Assembly (NCBI GenBank): GCA_947498935.1
Contig: CANMMM010000001.1
Location: forward strand, 1 to 64,000
Origin: an uncultured Aquimarina sp.
Lineage (GTDB): Bacteria; Bacteroidota; Bacteroidia; Flavobacteriales; Flavobacteriaceae
Reading direction: 5' to 3'
DNA length: 64,000 nt
Every line of letters begins with the position of its first letter. Position 1 is the stretch's first letter. The translations under genes and the position numbers were made by a program. Positions 43,022 to 53,300 of this stretch are shown here, one piece after another. A model generated the notes under the pieces. The model did not search any database. It was not told where the DNA came from and worked only from the letters and a program-made list of their open reading frames with translations.

Positions 43022-43786
43022 ATGAATCACGAATTAAAAAAAGACGGAAAATTCAGTTACCTAGAGCTTGGTGAAGGCACTCCAATTGTTATCCTACACG
43101 GGTTAATGGGAGGGCTTAGCAATTTTGATGGTGTAAGCTCTTATTTTCCAGAAAAAGGATATAAAGTTCTGATTCCAGAGCTTCCATTATACACAATGTC
43201 ACTGGTAAAAACCAGTGTAGGCACCTTTGCAAAATACCTAAAGGAGTTTATAGATCAATTAGGCTACGAAGAAGTAATCTTATTAGGTAATTCACTCGGA
43301 GGACACATCGGATTATTATGCACTAAAATGTTTCCCGAAAAGGTTAAAGCACTAGTGATTACAGGTAGCTCAGGACTTTATGAAAGTGCCATGGGAGAAA
43401 GCTACCCAAAAAGAGGAGACTACGAATACATCAAAGCAAAAGCTGAAAATGTATTTTACGATCCTGCTATTGCTACTAAAGAAATTGTAGACGAAGTATA
43501 TGCGACAGTAAATGATCGCAACAAATTAATTCGTACACTAGCCATAGCCAAAAGTGCCATCAGACACAATATGGCCAAGGACCTACCTAATATGCAAACT
43601 CCTACCTGTATCATTTGGGGTAGAGACGACAATGTGACACCACCAGAAGTAGCCGATGATTTCAATCGATTATTACCTGACTCTGATCTTTATTGGATCG
43701 AAAAATGTGGTCATGCCGCCATGATGGAGCACCCAGATGAGTTTAACACACTACTCGATAACTGGCTACAAGAACGAAACCTCTAA
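43022..43786 (+). CDS. Alpha/beta-fold hydrolase (254 aa)
   Basis: Typical fold: oxyanion region PIVILHGLMGG, nucleophile elbow LLGNSLGGH with Ser91, acid IIWGRDDNVTPPEV (Asp near 203) and catalytic His in KCGHAAMMEHPDEF (His231). The substrate is unknown; family members near engB are often annotated as esterases or peroxidases without proof. I chose ATG 43022 over 43007, because the -7 element at 42989-42996 leaves almost no leader for the first ATG. It lies 15 bp before engB, so the two form a unit divergent from the dcw cluster. Confidence 0.92.
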   Translation: MNHELKKDGKFSYLELGEGTPIVILHGLMGGLSNFDGVSSYFPEKGYKVLIPELPLYTMSLVKTSVGTFAKYLKEFIDQLGYEEVILLGNSLGGHIGLLCTKMFPEKVKALVITGSSGLYESAMGESYPKRGDYEYIKAKAENVFYDPAIATKEIVDEVYATVNDRNKLIRTLAIAKSAIRHNMAKDLPNMQTPTCIIWGRDDNVTPPEVADDFNRLLPDSDLYWIEKCGHAAMMEHPDEFNTLLDNWLQERNL

Positions 43787-43801
43787 AAACACTACAATAC
43801 T

Positions 43802-44407
43802 ATGAAAATTCGTAGTGCAGAATTTATAATCAGCAATAGCGATGTTACCAGATGCCCTAAGGATCAATTACCAGAGTACGCCTTTATAGGACGCTCTAAT
43901 GTAGGTAAATCCTCCTTGATCAACATGCTCGTTGATCGCAAAAGCTTAGCCAAAACATCTGGTAGACCTGGAAAAACACAGCTGATTAATCACTTTTTAA
44001 TCAATAAAAATTGGTTTTTAGTAGATTTACCTGGATATGGATATGCTCGTGTTTCTAAATCTACCAAAAAAGTATTTCAGAAATTTATCACTGCTTATTT
44101 CAGCAAACGCAAACAGTTAGTTGCTGCTTTCGTACTCGTAGATGCTAGACACGATCCTCAGAAAATAGACCTTGAATTCATGCAATGGCTAGGAGAAAAT
44201 CAAATTCCATTTTCGATCATATTCACTAAAGCAGATAAGTTACCCAAAACCAAATTAGCACCACAAATCAATTCATACATTAGTGAAATGCTACAGTACT
44301 GGGAAGAAATGCCCAACTATTTCATCACTTCCTCCTCATCAGGCTTAGGAAAAGAAGAAGTACTCGGGTATATCCAAGAGATCAACGAACAGATTTCTAC
44401 GTCTTAA
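43802..44407 (+). CDS. engB: Ribosome biogenesis GTP-binding protein EngB/YsxC
   Basis: A 201-aa GTPase with P-loop GRSNVGKSS (residues 30-38), G2 region around KTSGRPGKTQ, G3 DLPGYGYA, G4 TKAD and G5 TSSSSGLGK. It assists late assembly of the large ribosomal subunit and is usually essential. It is co-transcribed with the alpha/beta hydrolase gene; its stop is 20 bp from the end of the convergent 126-aa gene. Confidence 0.97.
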   Translation: MKIRSAEFIISNSDVTRCPKDQLPEYAFIGRSNVGKSSLINMLVDRKSLAKTSGRPGKTQLINHFLINKNWFLVDLPGYGYARVSKSTKKVFQKFITAYFSKRKQLVAAFVLVDARHDPQKIDLEFMQWLGENQIPFSIIFTKADKLPKTKLAPQINSYISEMLQYWEEMPNYFITSSSSGLGKEEVLGYIQEINEQISTS

Positions 44408-44427
44408 CCCCCCTTAACAGAGAAACC

Positions 44428-44808
44428 TTATTTTTCCGTAAGCAATTGCTCTAATCGCTCAATAAACTCTGTAGTTGATGACAATTCCGCTAGCGCTGCA
44501 GCAGACAACAATACCTTAAAATCATCTCCTCCTGCTAATTGCTGCACAACTACTGGAAATGTTATTCCAGAAATTTTTTCTGGATACAAGTCCAAAAAGT
44601 CATTTTTATACACAAACACCAACTCATGCTGATGGATCATTTTATCCTTAAAAACTTTCCACTCCTTATGCATCGTCAGTGCACCATGTGTTAAACTACA
44701 CAACTGACAAGCATAGGTTTCAGGACTCACGATTTTATGAGCCGCATCCCACAATTTATGCAACTTACCAGAGTGTGCATTGTATACAAAAATGATTTCC
44801 TTACCCAA
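44428..44808 (-). CDS. Conserved hypothetical protein (126 aa)
   Basis: A small soluble protein (IIFVYNAHSGKLHKLWDAAH) with a CxxC-type site in YACQLCSLTHGAL and a downstream His (MIHQHELVF), which might bind a metal or a thiol. The middle part YKNDFLDLYPEKISGITFPV is conserved-looking. I recall similar flavobacterial proteins being annotated only as hypothetical. No P-loop is present. It lies 15 bp downstream of gldC on the same strand and is probably part of the gldB-gldC transcript. Confidence 0.7.
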   Translation of the reverse strand: MGKEIIFVYNAHSGKLHKLWDAAHKIVSPETYACQLCSLTHGALTMHKEWKVFKDKMIHQHELVFVYKNDFLDLYPEKISGITFPVVVQQLAGGDDFKVLLSAAALAELSSTTEFIERLEQLLTEK

Positions 44809-44823
44809 TGACCTATTACTCTA

Positions 44824-45156
44824 TTATTCTTGTTTCAGGTCTAATTTCTCTGCAAAATAATCGCAAAAATCTTTCATCGTAGCACTCATTTTTTCATCCT
44901 GAGTAGCTCTATAAAAAGTATCACTCATAGACACAAGCGTTTGATGAAAAAACACTTTCATTTCGTCTACAGGCATATCTTTGGTCCACAAATCAATTCG
45001 CAAGCTTTCTTTCGCCTTATGATCCCACACTGATAACAATAGCGCTTTGGTTTGTTCCTCCTCTACTCCTCCGTCTTTTGCCGTCCATTGCAATGCTTCT
45101 GGAACTCTATTCTCATCTAACTCTATATCTATTTTAATTTCTGATCTATGCGCCAT
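44824..45156 (-). CDS. gldC: Gliding motility protein GldC
   Basis: A 110-aa soluble acidic protein (RSEIKIDIELDENRVPEALQW, ESLRIDLWTKDMPVDEMKVFF, a final FCDYFAEKLDL) matching GldC of flavobacteria, where it is linked to gldB. It supports gliding motility, probably by stabilising GldB; its biochemical activity is not known. The start codon overlaps the stop of gldB by one base, giving tight translational coupling. Confidence 0.9.
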   Translation of the reverse strand: MAHRSEIKIDIELDENRVPEALQWTAKDGGVEEEQTKALLLSVWDHKAKESLRIDLWTKDMPVDEMKVFFHQTLVSMSDTFYRATQDEKMSATMKDFCDYFAEKLDLKQE

Positions 45157-46115
45157 TATCTAGCAGGTTTATATTTTGATGTAGTAAAAATTGTTTCGGC
45201 ATCCGCCAATAATAATTGGCGCAAAGATACACTGTTATTCTTCATATACGAAGCTACAATGCGCCAACCTATAAATTGACCTATCCTATCAGGAGCTTCC
45301 TGATCAATTTCCTGCAAGTAAAACTTAGAAAAAGGCCCTGGAAACAAAAAACGTGTCGACAACTCTGATTTGGTACTATACAACAACTGCTTATCTATAA
45401 AATAACGCCAAATTTCGTCTTCGTTAGCCACCGCCCATACGTATTTCTCTGGAGCATACGCTATCTTCTGTGCATCTGTATAAGAAGGCAAAAACAAACT
45501 TTTTAGATACAATTCTTTTCCATAATACACCATATTCGCCAAAAACGTTCTGTTTTTTGGCAATTCTACCAGCTGCTTAGCATACATAGTTGCTATATCG
45601 GGCATTAACTGCGTTTTCGTAAAATTACTCTTTAAATACGCCTGTATACCTTCATAAAAATAATGATCACTCCCTAAGTAGGTATCTAATGAAATGATTA
45701 GTAAATCGCCTGATAACACCACCTTATTATGGTAATCCACATCAGAAGTAACCGTAATCACCTTAGGCGCTGTTACTTCTGGGAAATAATATTTTATATA
45801 TTGCAACAAGGTTGTTAACTCTTCTTTCTCTTCAGAAAAATCAGGAAACACTTTTTCTACCTCTCTATTGATTTCTAGTTGCAGCGTATCTTTTGCTTTT
45901 CGCAACCAAACACTATCCGCATAACGAGCAGGAAACAAAAAAGGAAATTCTGATTTCACAGACGCTAAATTAGCAGGTGTGAGATCCGCAAACACTCTAT
46001 CAAAACGTTCTACCCCGATCTGAACTGGTATTTTAGCCACTTCTTTCTTTAAAGCCTCTTCTTTTCCACAAGCGACAATCAAACAAAAAAACAGTGCCAT
46101 TTTTACATATTTCAT
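45156..46115 (-). CDS. gldB: Gliding motility lipoprotein GldB
   Basis: The start was set at ATG 46115, because this gives a short lipoprotein signal MKYVKMALFFCLIVAC with Cys16; the longer frame adds a non-signal RCYNIRKK segment. The mature part contains RFDRVFADLTPANLAS, FPFLFPARYADSVWLR, YFPEVTAPKVITVTSDVDY, DTYLGSDHYFYEGIQAYL and PGRIG-like IGQFIGWRIVASYM. This matches GldB, a lipoprotein essential for gliding in Flavobacterium johnsoniae and found also in non-gliders. 319 aa. It forms a unit with gldC and the 126-aa gene. Confidence 0.92.
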   Translation of the reverse strand: MKYVKMALFFCLIVACGKEEALKKEVAKIPVQIGVERFDRVFADLTPANLASVKSEFPFLFPARYADSVWLRKAKDTLQLEINREVEKVFPDFSEEKEELTTLLQYIKYYFPEVTAPKVITVTSDVDYHNKVVLSGDLLIISLDTYLGSDHYFYEGIQAYLKSNFTKTQLMPDIATMYAKQLVELPKNRTFLANMVYYGKELYLKSLFLPSYTDAQKIAYAPEKYVWAVANEDEIWRYFIDKQLLYSTKSELSTRFLFPGPFSKFYLQEIDQEAPDRIGQFIGWRIVASYMKNNSVSLRQLLLADAETIFTTSKYKPAR

Positions 46116-46315
46116 GGTCTTTTTTCTAATATTATAACATCTATACAAATAACTCTTCATCTTCTTTTAACGCCGACTTTTTTTATTAATTTTATAATTA
46201 CAAAGTTACTATTCCTTCAAAAAAGTTCTTGCACCATTTAAAGCTAATTTTAAATAGGTTTAGAGCTTGCACAAGAATAGTTATTTTAAATCACTAACTC
46301 GCAAAATACCTAGAA

Positions 46316-47104
46316 ATGCAAACAGATAAAGTCATAGAACACATTGTTAACTGGTTGAAAGAATATGCCGACAAAGCAAATATCAAAGGATTCGTTGTAG
46401 GAATTAGCGGAGGTATCGATAGTGCCGTCACTTCTTCGCTATGTGCTAAAACAGGTTTACAAACACTTTGTGTAGAAATGCCTATCCACCAAGCACCAAG
46501 TCACGTAACACGTGCACAAGAGCATATTAACCAATTAAAAACTAGATTTAGTAATGTTTCTGACACCCGAGTAGACTTAACTCCTGTTTTTGAAACTTTT
46601 AAAGAAGCTACTCCCACAACCGACTCAGAAGCCACTGTAAATCTAGCACTTGCCAACACCAGAGCGCGACTGAGAATGACCACATTATACTACCTAGCAG
46701 GCTTAAATGGATACCTAGTAGCAGGCACGGGAAATAAAGTTGAAGATTTTGGTGTAGGGTTTTATACTAAATACGGTGATGGAGGCGTTGATATAAGTCC
46801 AATTGCAGATTTACTTAAAAGTGAAGTATATGCATTGGGTAAATCATTGGGCGTTCCTACATCTATACAAGTCGCAGCTCCGACAGATGGGCTTTTCGGA
46901 GATAGCAGAAGTGACGAAGATCAGATAGGAGCCAATTATGACGAACTTGAATGGGCCATGAAAATGCAAGACGAAGGAAGAAATAGTGCTGATTTTAGCG
47001 GTAGAGAACTTGAAGTATTTCAGATTTATACCCGCCTAAATACGGTAAATCAACACAAAATGCTTCCAATTCCTGTATGTAAAATACCCGTTAATCTGTT
47101 ATAA
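46316..47104 (+). CDS. nadE: NH3-dependent NAD+ synthetase
   Basis: Last step of NAD biosynthesis, amidation of nicotinic-acid adenine dinucleotide. The PP-loop motif FVVGISGGIDSAVTSS has SGGIDS at residues 31-36, followed by VNLALANTRARLRMTTLYYLA, GTGNKVEDFGVGFYTKYGDGGVDI and DGLF-x-DSRSDEDQIG. At 262 aa it lacks the glutaminase domain, so it should use ammonia or an external donor. It stands alone, divergent from gldB; no clear promoter element was identified in the 200-bp gap. Confidence 0.96.
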   Translation: MQTDKVIEHIVNWLKEYADKANIKGFVVGISGGIDSAVTSSLCAKTGLQTLCVEMPIHQAPSHVTRAQEHINQLKTRFSNVSDTRVDLTPVFETFKEATPTTDSEATVNLALANTRARLRMTTLYYLAGLNGYLVAGTGNKVEDFGVGFYTKYGDGGVDISPIADLLKSEVYALGKSLGVPTSIQVAAPTDGLFGDSRSDEDQIGANYDELEWAMKMQDEGRNSADFSGRELEVFQIYTRLNTVNQHKMLPIPVCKIPVNLL

Positions 47105-47159
47105 TAGGCTTTTTGTCGATAATATGAAGAAAAGAAGTTTACGACTGCTAGTTGTTTAG

Positions 47160-47167
47160 TAATTTTG
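47160..47167 (+). promoter_or_regulatory. Possible -7 element (TAATTTTG) for the response-regulator gene
   Basis: Match to TAnnTTTG 79 bp before the ATG at 47247. There is no good -33 partner at the standard distance, so this is tentative. Confidence 0.35.
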
Positions 47168-47246
47168 TAATACATTATATCAAAACTGCCCTAGAGATGT
47201 TAACCCTTTATAGAAACTTAAATTAACATTATCAATCGTAAACAGA

Positions 47247-47879
47247 ATGACAAACGTATTAATCGCAGATCATCACCCTATTACAAGAAAAGGGATCGTT
47301 TCATTACTTAGAAATGCTGAGGATTTTGAAATCACTGGAAAAGTGAGTAATGGAAACGAGATGTATGATATTTTGAAAACAAACACCCCAGACGTACTGA
47401 TCATGGAGTTGGACCTGCCACAGATAAATGGCATCATGGCGTTGCGAACCATTAAGAAAGAATTTACTGGTATCAAAGTAATCATATTTAGTTCTCACCC
47501 CGAGGAAATGTATGCACTAAGTGCTATCAAAGCAGGCGCATCTGCCTACCTGTCTAAAACAGTTCCTACAAAAACACTCAAGAAAGCAATCGAAAGAGTA
47601 GCTAGAGGTGGAATCTACCTAAATGACAATCTAACACAACAGTTAGCTAACGGAAATACCAATGAGAACAACATGGTAGTAAAATACAAAAAGCTATCAT
47701 CACGAGAGATTGAAGTACTAAACCTTCTTTCTTCTGGAAAACGAAACAAAGATATCGCTAGCACGCTATCTATCAATGAAAAAACAGTGAGTACGTATAA
47801 AACTCGACTGCTTAAAAAACTTAAAGTAGATAATCTTGCAGACCTTATTCACCAATCTAGATTATTACATATCAACTAA
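47247..47879 (+). CDS. LuxR/NarL-type response regulator with Glu at the phosphorylation site
   Basis: 210 aa. The receiver domain (VLIADHHPITRKGI...YLSKTVPTKTLKKAI) keeps the Lys, but the phospho-acceptor is replaced. Where NarL-type proteins have L-D-L-x-M-P this one has IMELDLPQING, so Glu54 stands at the Asp position; the acidic pair is Asp-His instead of Asp-Asp. The C-terminal HTH (LSSREIEVLNLLSSGKRNKDIASTLSINEKTVSTYKTRLLKKL) is intact. It should bind DNA but may be phosphorylation-independent and locked, since Glu mimics phospho-Asp in some regulators. No sensor kinase gene is adjacent. The stop overlaps the convergent dnaG stop. Confidence 0.9.
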   Translation: MTNVLIADHHPITRKGIVSLLRNAEDFEITGKVSNGNEMYDILKTNTPDVLIMELDLPQINGIMALRTIKKEFTGIKVIIFSSHPEEMYALSAIKAGASAYLSKTVPTKTLKKAIERVARGGIYLNDNLTQQLANGNTNENNMVVKYKKLSSREIEVLNLLSSGKRNKDIASTLSINEKTVSTYKTRLLKKLKVDNLADLIHQSRLLHIN

Positions 47880-49840
47880 ATTACACGATTTAGTTTGCGA
47901 TATAATAATTTTTTAAGGGTTTGGTAATCTCGGATATCTTCCAGGATTTGCATGTTATTTTCAAAATTTTGAGCTTTCACTTGTTGTGAAAGCTCATTTA
48001 TTTTCTGATCAATCAGAAACCCTCTTAAATTCAGAATAATATCATGTACATGTGCCGCTACAGTATCGGTTTTTTGTTTTACATGTATCTCCTTGTCATG
48101 CCATCTAGCCACCACATACTTTTCTTCATTCATTAATATCTCTGTGATTTCCGAAGCGATTTCTGGAGCTACTTGATTGATAAAGTTTTCGATTTTAAAT
48201 TCTTCTGCCTGATTAAGCTCTGCTATCAATGTCGCATATACCTGCTTAAACACCGTATTGGTAAACTGCATCTCATCTTCTTGGAGGTCTAAATATATTT
48301 TTTCAAAAACACGTGCTGAATACACTTCTGGCTCCATCACTAATTCACCTTCTTCATTTTCTTTAAGCACCATATCTTCGAACTCTTCTTCCTTAAGCCC
48401 ATACATTAGTAATGCATTGATCACATAACGTTCTAATATATATTGTCGATCTACTTTAGGTGCTTTGCCTGCTTCTGGCTGCACAACCTCTAAAGGCTTC
48501 TTTTTTGCAGATTGCTGCTGCTTTGCCTGCTCTTTGCTGCCTGCATTACGCAATTGCGCTAGGGTATTAAACAACACCTCTTCAGACACTTCCATGATGC
48601 GAGAGCATTCTTGCACGTATATCTCTCGTTTGATCACATCTGGAATTTTAGAGATACTAGCCACCATATCGCGCACGACTTCTGCTTTTTTGATAGGATC
48701 TGCTTTGGCTTCTTCTTGTAGTAAAGAGGCTTTAAATTTTATAAAATCCTGAGCATGCTCGCTAAGATAGGTAGTCAACTCTTCTAAGGTATGCTGTTTT
48801 GCAAAGCTATCTGGATCTTCTCCGTCTGGAAAACTACACACCTTTACATTCATCCCTTGTTCTAGAATCAGGTCTATACCTCGTATAGACGCCCTCATTC
48901 CTGCTGCATCTCCATCAAATAATACCGTAATATTTTTGGTTAAGCGATTGATGAGTCGTATTTGATCCTGCGTAAGCGCCGTTCCTGAAGAAGATACTAC
49001 ATTAGTAACCCCTGATTGATGAAACTGAATAACATCGGTATACCCTTCTACCAGAAAACAGTTGTCTTCTTTAGCTATCGCCTGTTTTGCATGATAGATT
49101 CCATACAATACTTTACTTTTATGATAGATATCACTTTCTGGAGAGTTTAGGTATTTAGCTGCTTTTTTATCATTGGTCAAGATTCTTCCTCCGAACCCTA
49201 ACACTCTACCCGACATGGATTGTATCGGAAACATCACTCGCCCCTTGAATCGATCGAATTGTTTTGCCTCCTTGACAATAGTGAGCCCCGTTTTTTCTAG
49301 AAACTGTAATTGATACCCTTTCTTTATAGCTGCGGAGGTGAATGCATCCCACACATTGGGTGAATATCCTAAATCGAATTTTTCTATGGTCTCTGCTGTA
49401 AAGCCTCTTTCCTTAAAATAGGTCAACCCTATGGCTTTTCCTTCTTCGGTCTTGTGCAGTGTTTGCTGAAAGAATTTGCTTGCATATTCACTGACCAGAT
49501 ACATACTTTCTCGCTCATTAGCTTGCTCTTTTTGCTCGTCTGTCTGCTCTGTTTCTTCTATTTCTATATTGTACTTTTTAGCCAAGTACTTAATCGCTTC
49601 TGGGTATGTAAAATGCTCATGCTCCATTAGAAATGCTACAACATTTCCTCCTTTTCCACTAGAAAAATCTTTCCAGATTTGCTTTACAGGTGACACCATA
49701 AAAGAGGGGGTTCGCTCATCGCTAAAAGGACTTAACCCCTTGTAATTACTACCTGCTTTTTTGAGCTGTACAAAATCTCCGATCACTTCTTCTAATCTAG
49801 CAGCATCAAAAACAGCGTCTATTGTAGTTTTATGTATCAT
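47876..49840 (-). CDS. dnaG: DNA primase lacking the zinc-finger ligands
   Basis: 654 aa. The N-terminal region aligns with the CHC2 zinc ribbon (NYKGLSPFSDERTPSFMVSP, KDFSSGKGGNVVAFL), but the four ligands are replaced by Ser37, Ser40, Asp58 and Ser61. The RNA polymerase core keeps KFDLGYSPN, RVMFPIQ and the TOPRIM centre VEGYTDV (Glu265) and FDGDAAG (Asp309, Asp311). The C-terminal part (about 440-654) is the DnaB-interacting region. It should synthesise replication primers, with a structurally metal-free N-domain. I believe this loss is shared by flavobacteria. Convergent with, and overlapping by 4 bp, the response-regulator gene. Confidence 0.94.
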   Translation of the reverse strand: MIHKTTIDAVFDAARLEEVIGDFVQLKKAGSNYKGLSPFSDERTPSFMVSPVKQIWKDFSSGKGGNVVAFLMEHEHFTYPEAIKYLAKKYNIEIEETEQTDEQKEQANERESMYLVSEYASKFFQQTLHKTEEGKAIGLTYFKERGFTAETIEKFDLGYSPNVWDAFTSAAIKKGYQLQFLEKTGLTIVKEAKQFDRFKGRVMFPIQSMSGRVLGFGGRILTNDKKAAKYLNSPESDIYHKSKVLYGIYHAKQAIAKEDNCFLVEGYTDVIQFHQSGVTNVVSSSGTALTQDQIRLINRLTKNITVLFDGDAAGMRASIRGIDLILEQGMNVKVCSFPDGEDPDSFAKQHTLEELTTYLSEHAQDFIKFKASLLQEEAKADPIKKAEVVRDMVASISKIPDVIKREIYVQECSRIMEVSEEVLFNTLAQLRNAGSKEQAKQQQSAKKKPLEVVQPEAGKAPKVDRQYILERYVINALLMYGLKEEEFEDMVLKENEEGELVMEPEVYSARVFEKIYLDLQEDEMQFTNTVFKQVYATLIAELNQAEEFKIENFINQVAPEIASEITEILMNEEKYVVARWHDKEIHVKQKTDTVAAHVHDIILNLRGFLIDQKINELSQQVKAQNFENNMQILEDIRDYQTLKKLLYRKLNRVI

Positions 49841-49978
49841 TAGGCATTAAAAAATAGGTGGCACAAACTTGACAAAAGTACTACAATCACACTATAAACT
49901 CAAAACAAGCGCTCTTAAATCTCTTTTTTTAGCACATTGCTCAATATGACACGAATACTGAAACAATGTTGTATATCT

Positions 49979-50065
49979 GCGTTAGGGATAGCAGTGAAAA
50001 TCCCACAGCTCGACCTTAGGAGAGCGAGGAATTGCAACGGATAGCCCGACCCTTGGGTAACGCCC
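49979..50065. repeat. GCGTTA/TAACGC-bounded dispersed repeat, copy 5
   Basis: Starts GCGTTAGGGATAGCAGTG, contains GACCTTAGGAGAGCGAGGAATTGC and GGATAGCCCGACCC, and ends GGGTAACGCCC; reverse orientation, about 140 bp upstream of dnaG. Confidence 0.92.
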
Positions 50066-50112
50066 TCATCAAAATTATGAACTTACTTGCACCTTCTGCT
50101 ACATCACTAAAA

Positions 50113-50140
50113 AAAAGCTGCCTTTTGCAAGACAGCTTTT
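50113..50140 (-). terminator. Intrinsic terminator of the T9SS-secreted protein gene
   Basis: AAAAGCTG and CAGCTTTT form the stem with a 12-nt loop; on the minus strand it is followed by a run of T residues. It ends transcription coming from the gene at 50328-53345, beyond the MITE-like element. Confidence 0.7.
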
Positions 50141-50156
50141 AAGAAATAAGAGAAGG

Positions 50157-50315
50157 AAGTTGGTTAAACTTTTTAAAATTTGCTATAAAAACGATCTTTT
50201 GCACCCAAATTTTGCAATTTTCGAGTTCCGTAGCGCTGCTATGCAACTAAAAAATTACTGCATTTGGGCACAAAATCTTACGATGTTCGCTGAAATCAAA
50301 AAACTTAAACCACTT
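50157..50315. mobile_element. MITE-like ~160-bp repeat, copy 2
   Basis: The ends are AAGTTGGTTAAACTTTTT and AAAAACTTAAACCACTT; internal landmarks ACGATCTTTTGCACC, GCGCTGCTATGCAACTAAAAAA, CACAAAATCTTACGATG and CGCTGAAATCAAAAAA. Same orientation as copy 1. It ends 13 bp before the stop codon of the T9SS-secreted protein gene. Confidence 0.88.
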
Positions 50316-50327
50316 CAAGAACTATAC

Positions 50328-53300
50328 CTATTGTCCTATCACAAACTTTCGTGTGATTTGCAATTCTTCTTTTTCAGATGTGAATCGCACAAAATAAGTA
50401 CCCATTGATAAATCACTAACATCAATTTGCTGCTTACTTCCTTGGTTCATGATCTCTTTTACTAATTGCCCGTACATAGAGAAAATCTGTACGTTATCTA
50501 TCTCTTTACCTCCTAGTTCTACATTCAGAACACCTACTACTGGATTAGGAAAAATCTTAAATGTATCTTCTTGCTGGTCTTTAAGCCCACTTAATGGATA
50601 TGTTTTTAACGCTTTTGATCCTTCTATACAGAAAGAAGTGGTCTCGGAGTCTCCGAAGTCTCCTCCTGTAACAATAACTCCTGCATCACTAGACAGCGTA
50701 TATGATCCATTACCGTATCCACAGCAGATACCATCTCCTACCGTATCAAAGATCGCAAAAGTATAATTCCCTGATGCAAGTCCTGAAATAGTTTCGATCA
50801 CTGTAGAACCATCTGGATTAGCTGCAGAATATGTTTCTGATGCTACCACATTACCATTTTCATCTTCTACTCTCCAAGAAGTTTCCTGAGGGTAGTTATC
50901 CAATGTGATCTCTAGTACTACATCACCTTGTGCACAACCATCTCCTGGCCCTGTACTTCCTGTAGTAAACTGTACATTATCGATCGCCACATCTGCTCTC
51001 CAGGTATCTCCTGTAACTCTATTAAATCTTAGTTGTAATCCAGAACCAAGGTAGTCTGCTAGGTTAAGCGTAACCGACTTCCACGAATTTCCTTGGTTTC
51101 CTGAGATAGACCAAATACTAGTCCAATTTACACCTTCGTCATTACTAGCCTCTAAACTTAATGTTCCTGCACCACCTGCTCCAAACATATGGTACTGAAA
51201 TGAAAACTCTGCAGATGCTAAGTTATTTAAGTCTAAACACGGAGAAGTAATGATCGCTTGTTTATCTGGATACCCTACTCCATTTCCTGAAGCCTCTACA
51301 TAGATATAGGACGCTCCGTTAACTGCACTAGATGGCCCCGTATTATTAGAAGGCGTACCATCACTATCTACTGTCCAATCTAAATCGTCTTCTGTAGCTT
51401 GTGTCCAAGCACCGATTCCATTTTCAAAACTCTGGCTATAAGGCGCCACAATACCATCTACACAACCTGGGCCTGTAGTACTCTCTAAGGTAGTTACACG
51501 AACTGTATTACTAGAAACTGACAAATTCCCTGATGCATCTTTAGCGATTACAGAAAACTCATAAGTAGTCTCTGGTGTCAATCCTGTAATAGTGGTAATT
51601 GTATCTGTTACGGTAGCTACCACCACACCATCTCTGTAAACATCATAGGCTGTTACACGTACATTATCTGTTGCTGCCCCCCAACTTAATGTGGTTTGTC
51701 TAGCCGTGGTATTAGAAGCTACTAAGTTAGTCGGTGCTGTAGGCGCCTCGTCATCTGGAATTGCTGGCTCCATCTTAAAGGCTACTACATGGCTTCTTCG
51801 TACATTAGGCGAAGGCCCTTTCATATACTCTGATATAAACCAGAAGGTCCTATCATCTAGTGGATCAATGGTAATCTGTGCGTAATCTCCATAACGCCCA
51901 TCTGGTCTATTGGTTCGACTGTCTCCATTAGCAGACACTTGCTCTACAGCTGTCATTGTACCTAGTGGATCTGTCGCCAATCTACCTGTATAACGTAGTG
52001 ATGTAAACACCGAACTACTCACTACTGTATATCCTAGCCCTATATTTCCTGCTGCGTCTTGTGCGATACTACCGCAAAATGCACTTAACCCATCTGGTTG
52101 CACATAGGTTCCTTCTTGATAGATAGTCCAAGGTGCTCCATCCGCAGTTTGTCTCAATTCATACCAGCGGATTCCTGCTAAACTGTCTCTACCATCTAGG
52201 TCTACTACAAAGTTAAGCACCATAGAGTTATGCGTCCCGAAACGTCTGTAATTAGTCATATACATCATCGTGGATTGTATCGCATCAATGTCTGGTCCAT
52301 TTCCTGGTTCGTCTAAGTTCTGAAAAGATCCATTATCGAATACAGAATCAAAAGGAGTAGTTACCAATTCTTGTGGTTGTGAGATAGACGAATTAGACGG
52401 ATTCGACCAGTCTACATCTGTAGTCCAAATTTTTATATGATCTGTTCCTACACCAGACCATGCATCGTCTTGCAAAAATAAAATAGAATGCCCTACACCT
52501 ACTGGTGGTAATGTAGTACCTGTGGCATGAGAACCTCCTGGACTATAAAACCCACTGTTTCTGGCACCTGGTAATGGAAAACCTATTAATTGTGCAGTAG
52601 CTTCCCCTGCTAACATTTGATCTCTGTTAACCGCAAATACGACATCATTCGTAGAAGGTGAGTTCTGATCCTTATTAGCTGTTATGTAATACCCATCACT
52701 CCAGATCGAAAGTTTTTCATAATCAGGGAATGATCCTGTATTAAAACGATAGGTATACCATCCTGAATTTACTGGATCTGGACCTTGGCTTACCGCAATT
52801 AAAAATCCATTAGGTGTATTACTAAATTCCATAATGATAAATCGATCGGCAAAATTATCATACACCACTATTGGATCTCCCAATGATTCTCCTGGAAAGA
52901 TCGTAGCCAATGAAGCCTCTGGTACTAATACATTCCCTTGCCTATCCAAAATACCAAATCCAGAATTAAAAGCATATACATAATGATTAGGTCCTATCGC
53001 CCCGGTAGGATCATTAAGCACAGTACCAATATGTGCATCAAATGATGCTACTGGCGGCTCTAATCGCATGCTTGGCTGCGTATTCTTGGTACTTCCGTAA
53101 AAAGGATCTCCTCCTCCTACTGGCAATCCCTTTCCTTCTATATTTCGATTACTTCCTCTGCGTTTTGGAGGCGCTACATGCTCCATACTTTTTGCAGAAA
53201 TAATGTTATCCATAGAAGAAAGCGCTGGTATCTTACGCATGTACTCAGAAGTACTAATCGTGGTAGGTTTTTTAGAATTTGCTTGCGCAAAAAGCCCGAA

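Larger units (their letters stand above)
49841..50327. other. Intergenic region built from two dispersed repeats and a terminator
   Basis: It holds GCGTTA copy 5 (49979-50065), a terminator (50113-50140) and MITE-like copy 2 (50157-50315), back to back. It is also the upstream region of dnaG; no clear promoter was identified. No gene is present. Confidence 0.8.

Noticed and set aside
44428..44808. Annotation of the 126-aa protein as a GTPase
   Set aside because: No P-loop, no G3 or G4 motif; only a CxxC-type site is visible, so it is kept as hypothetical.
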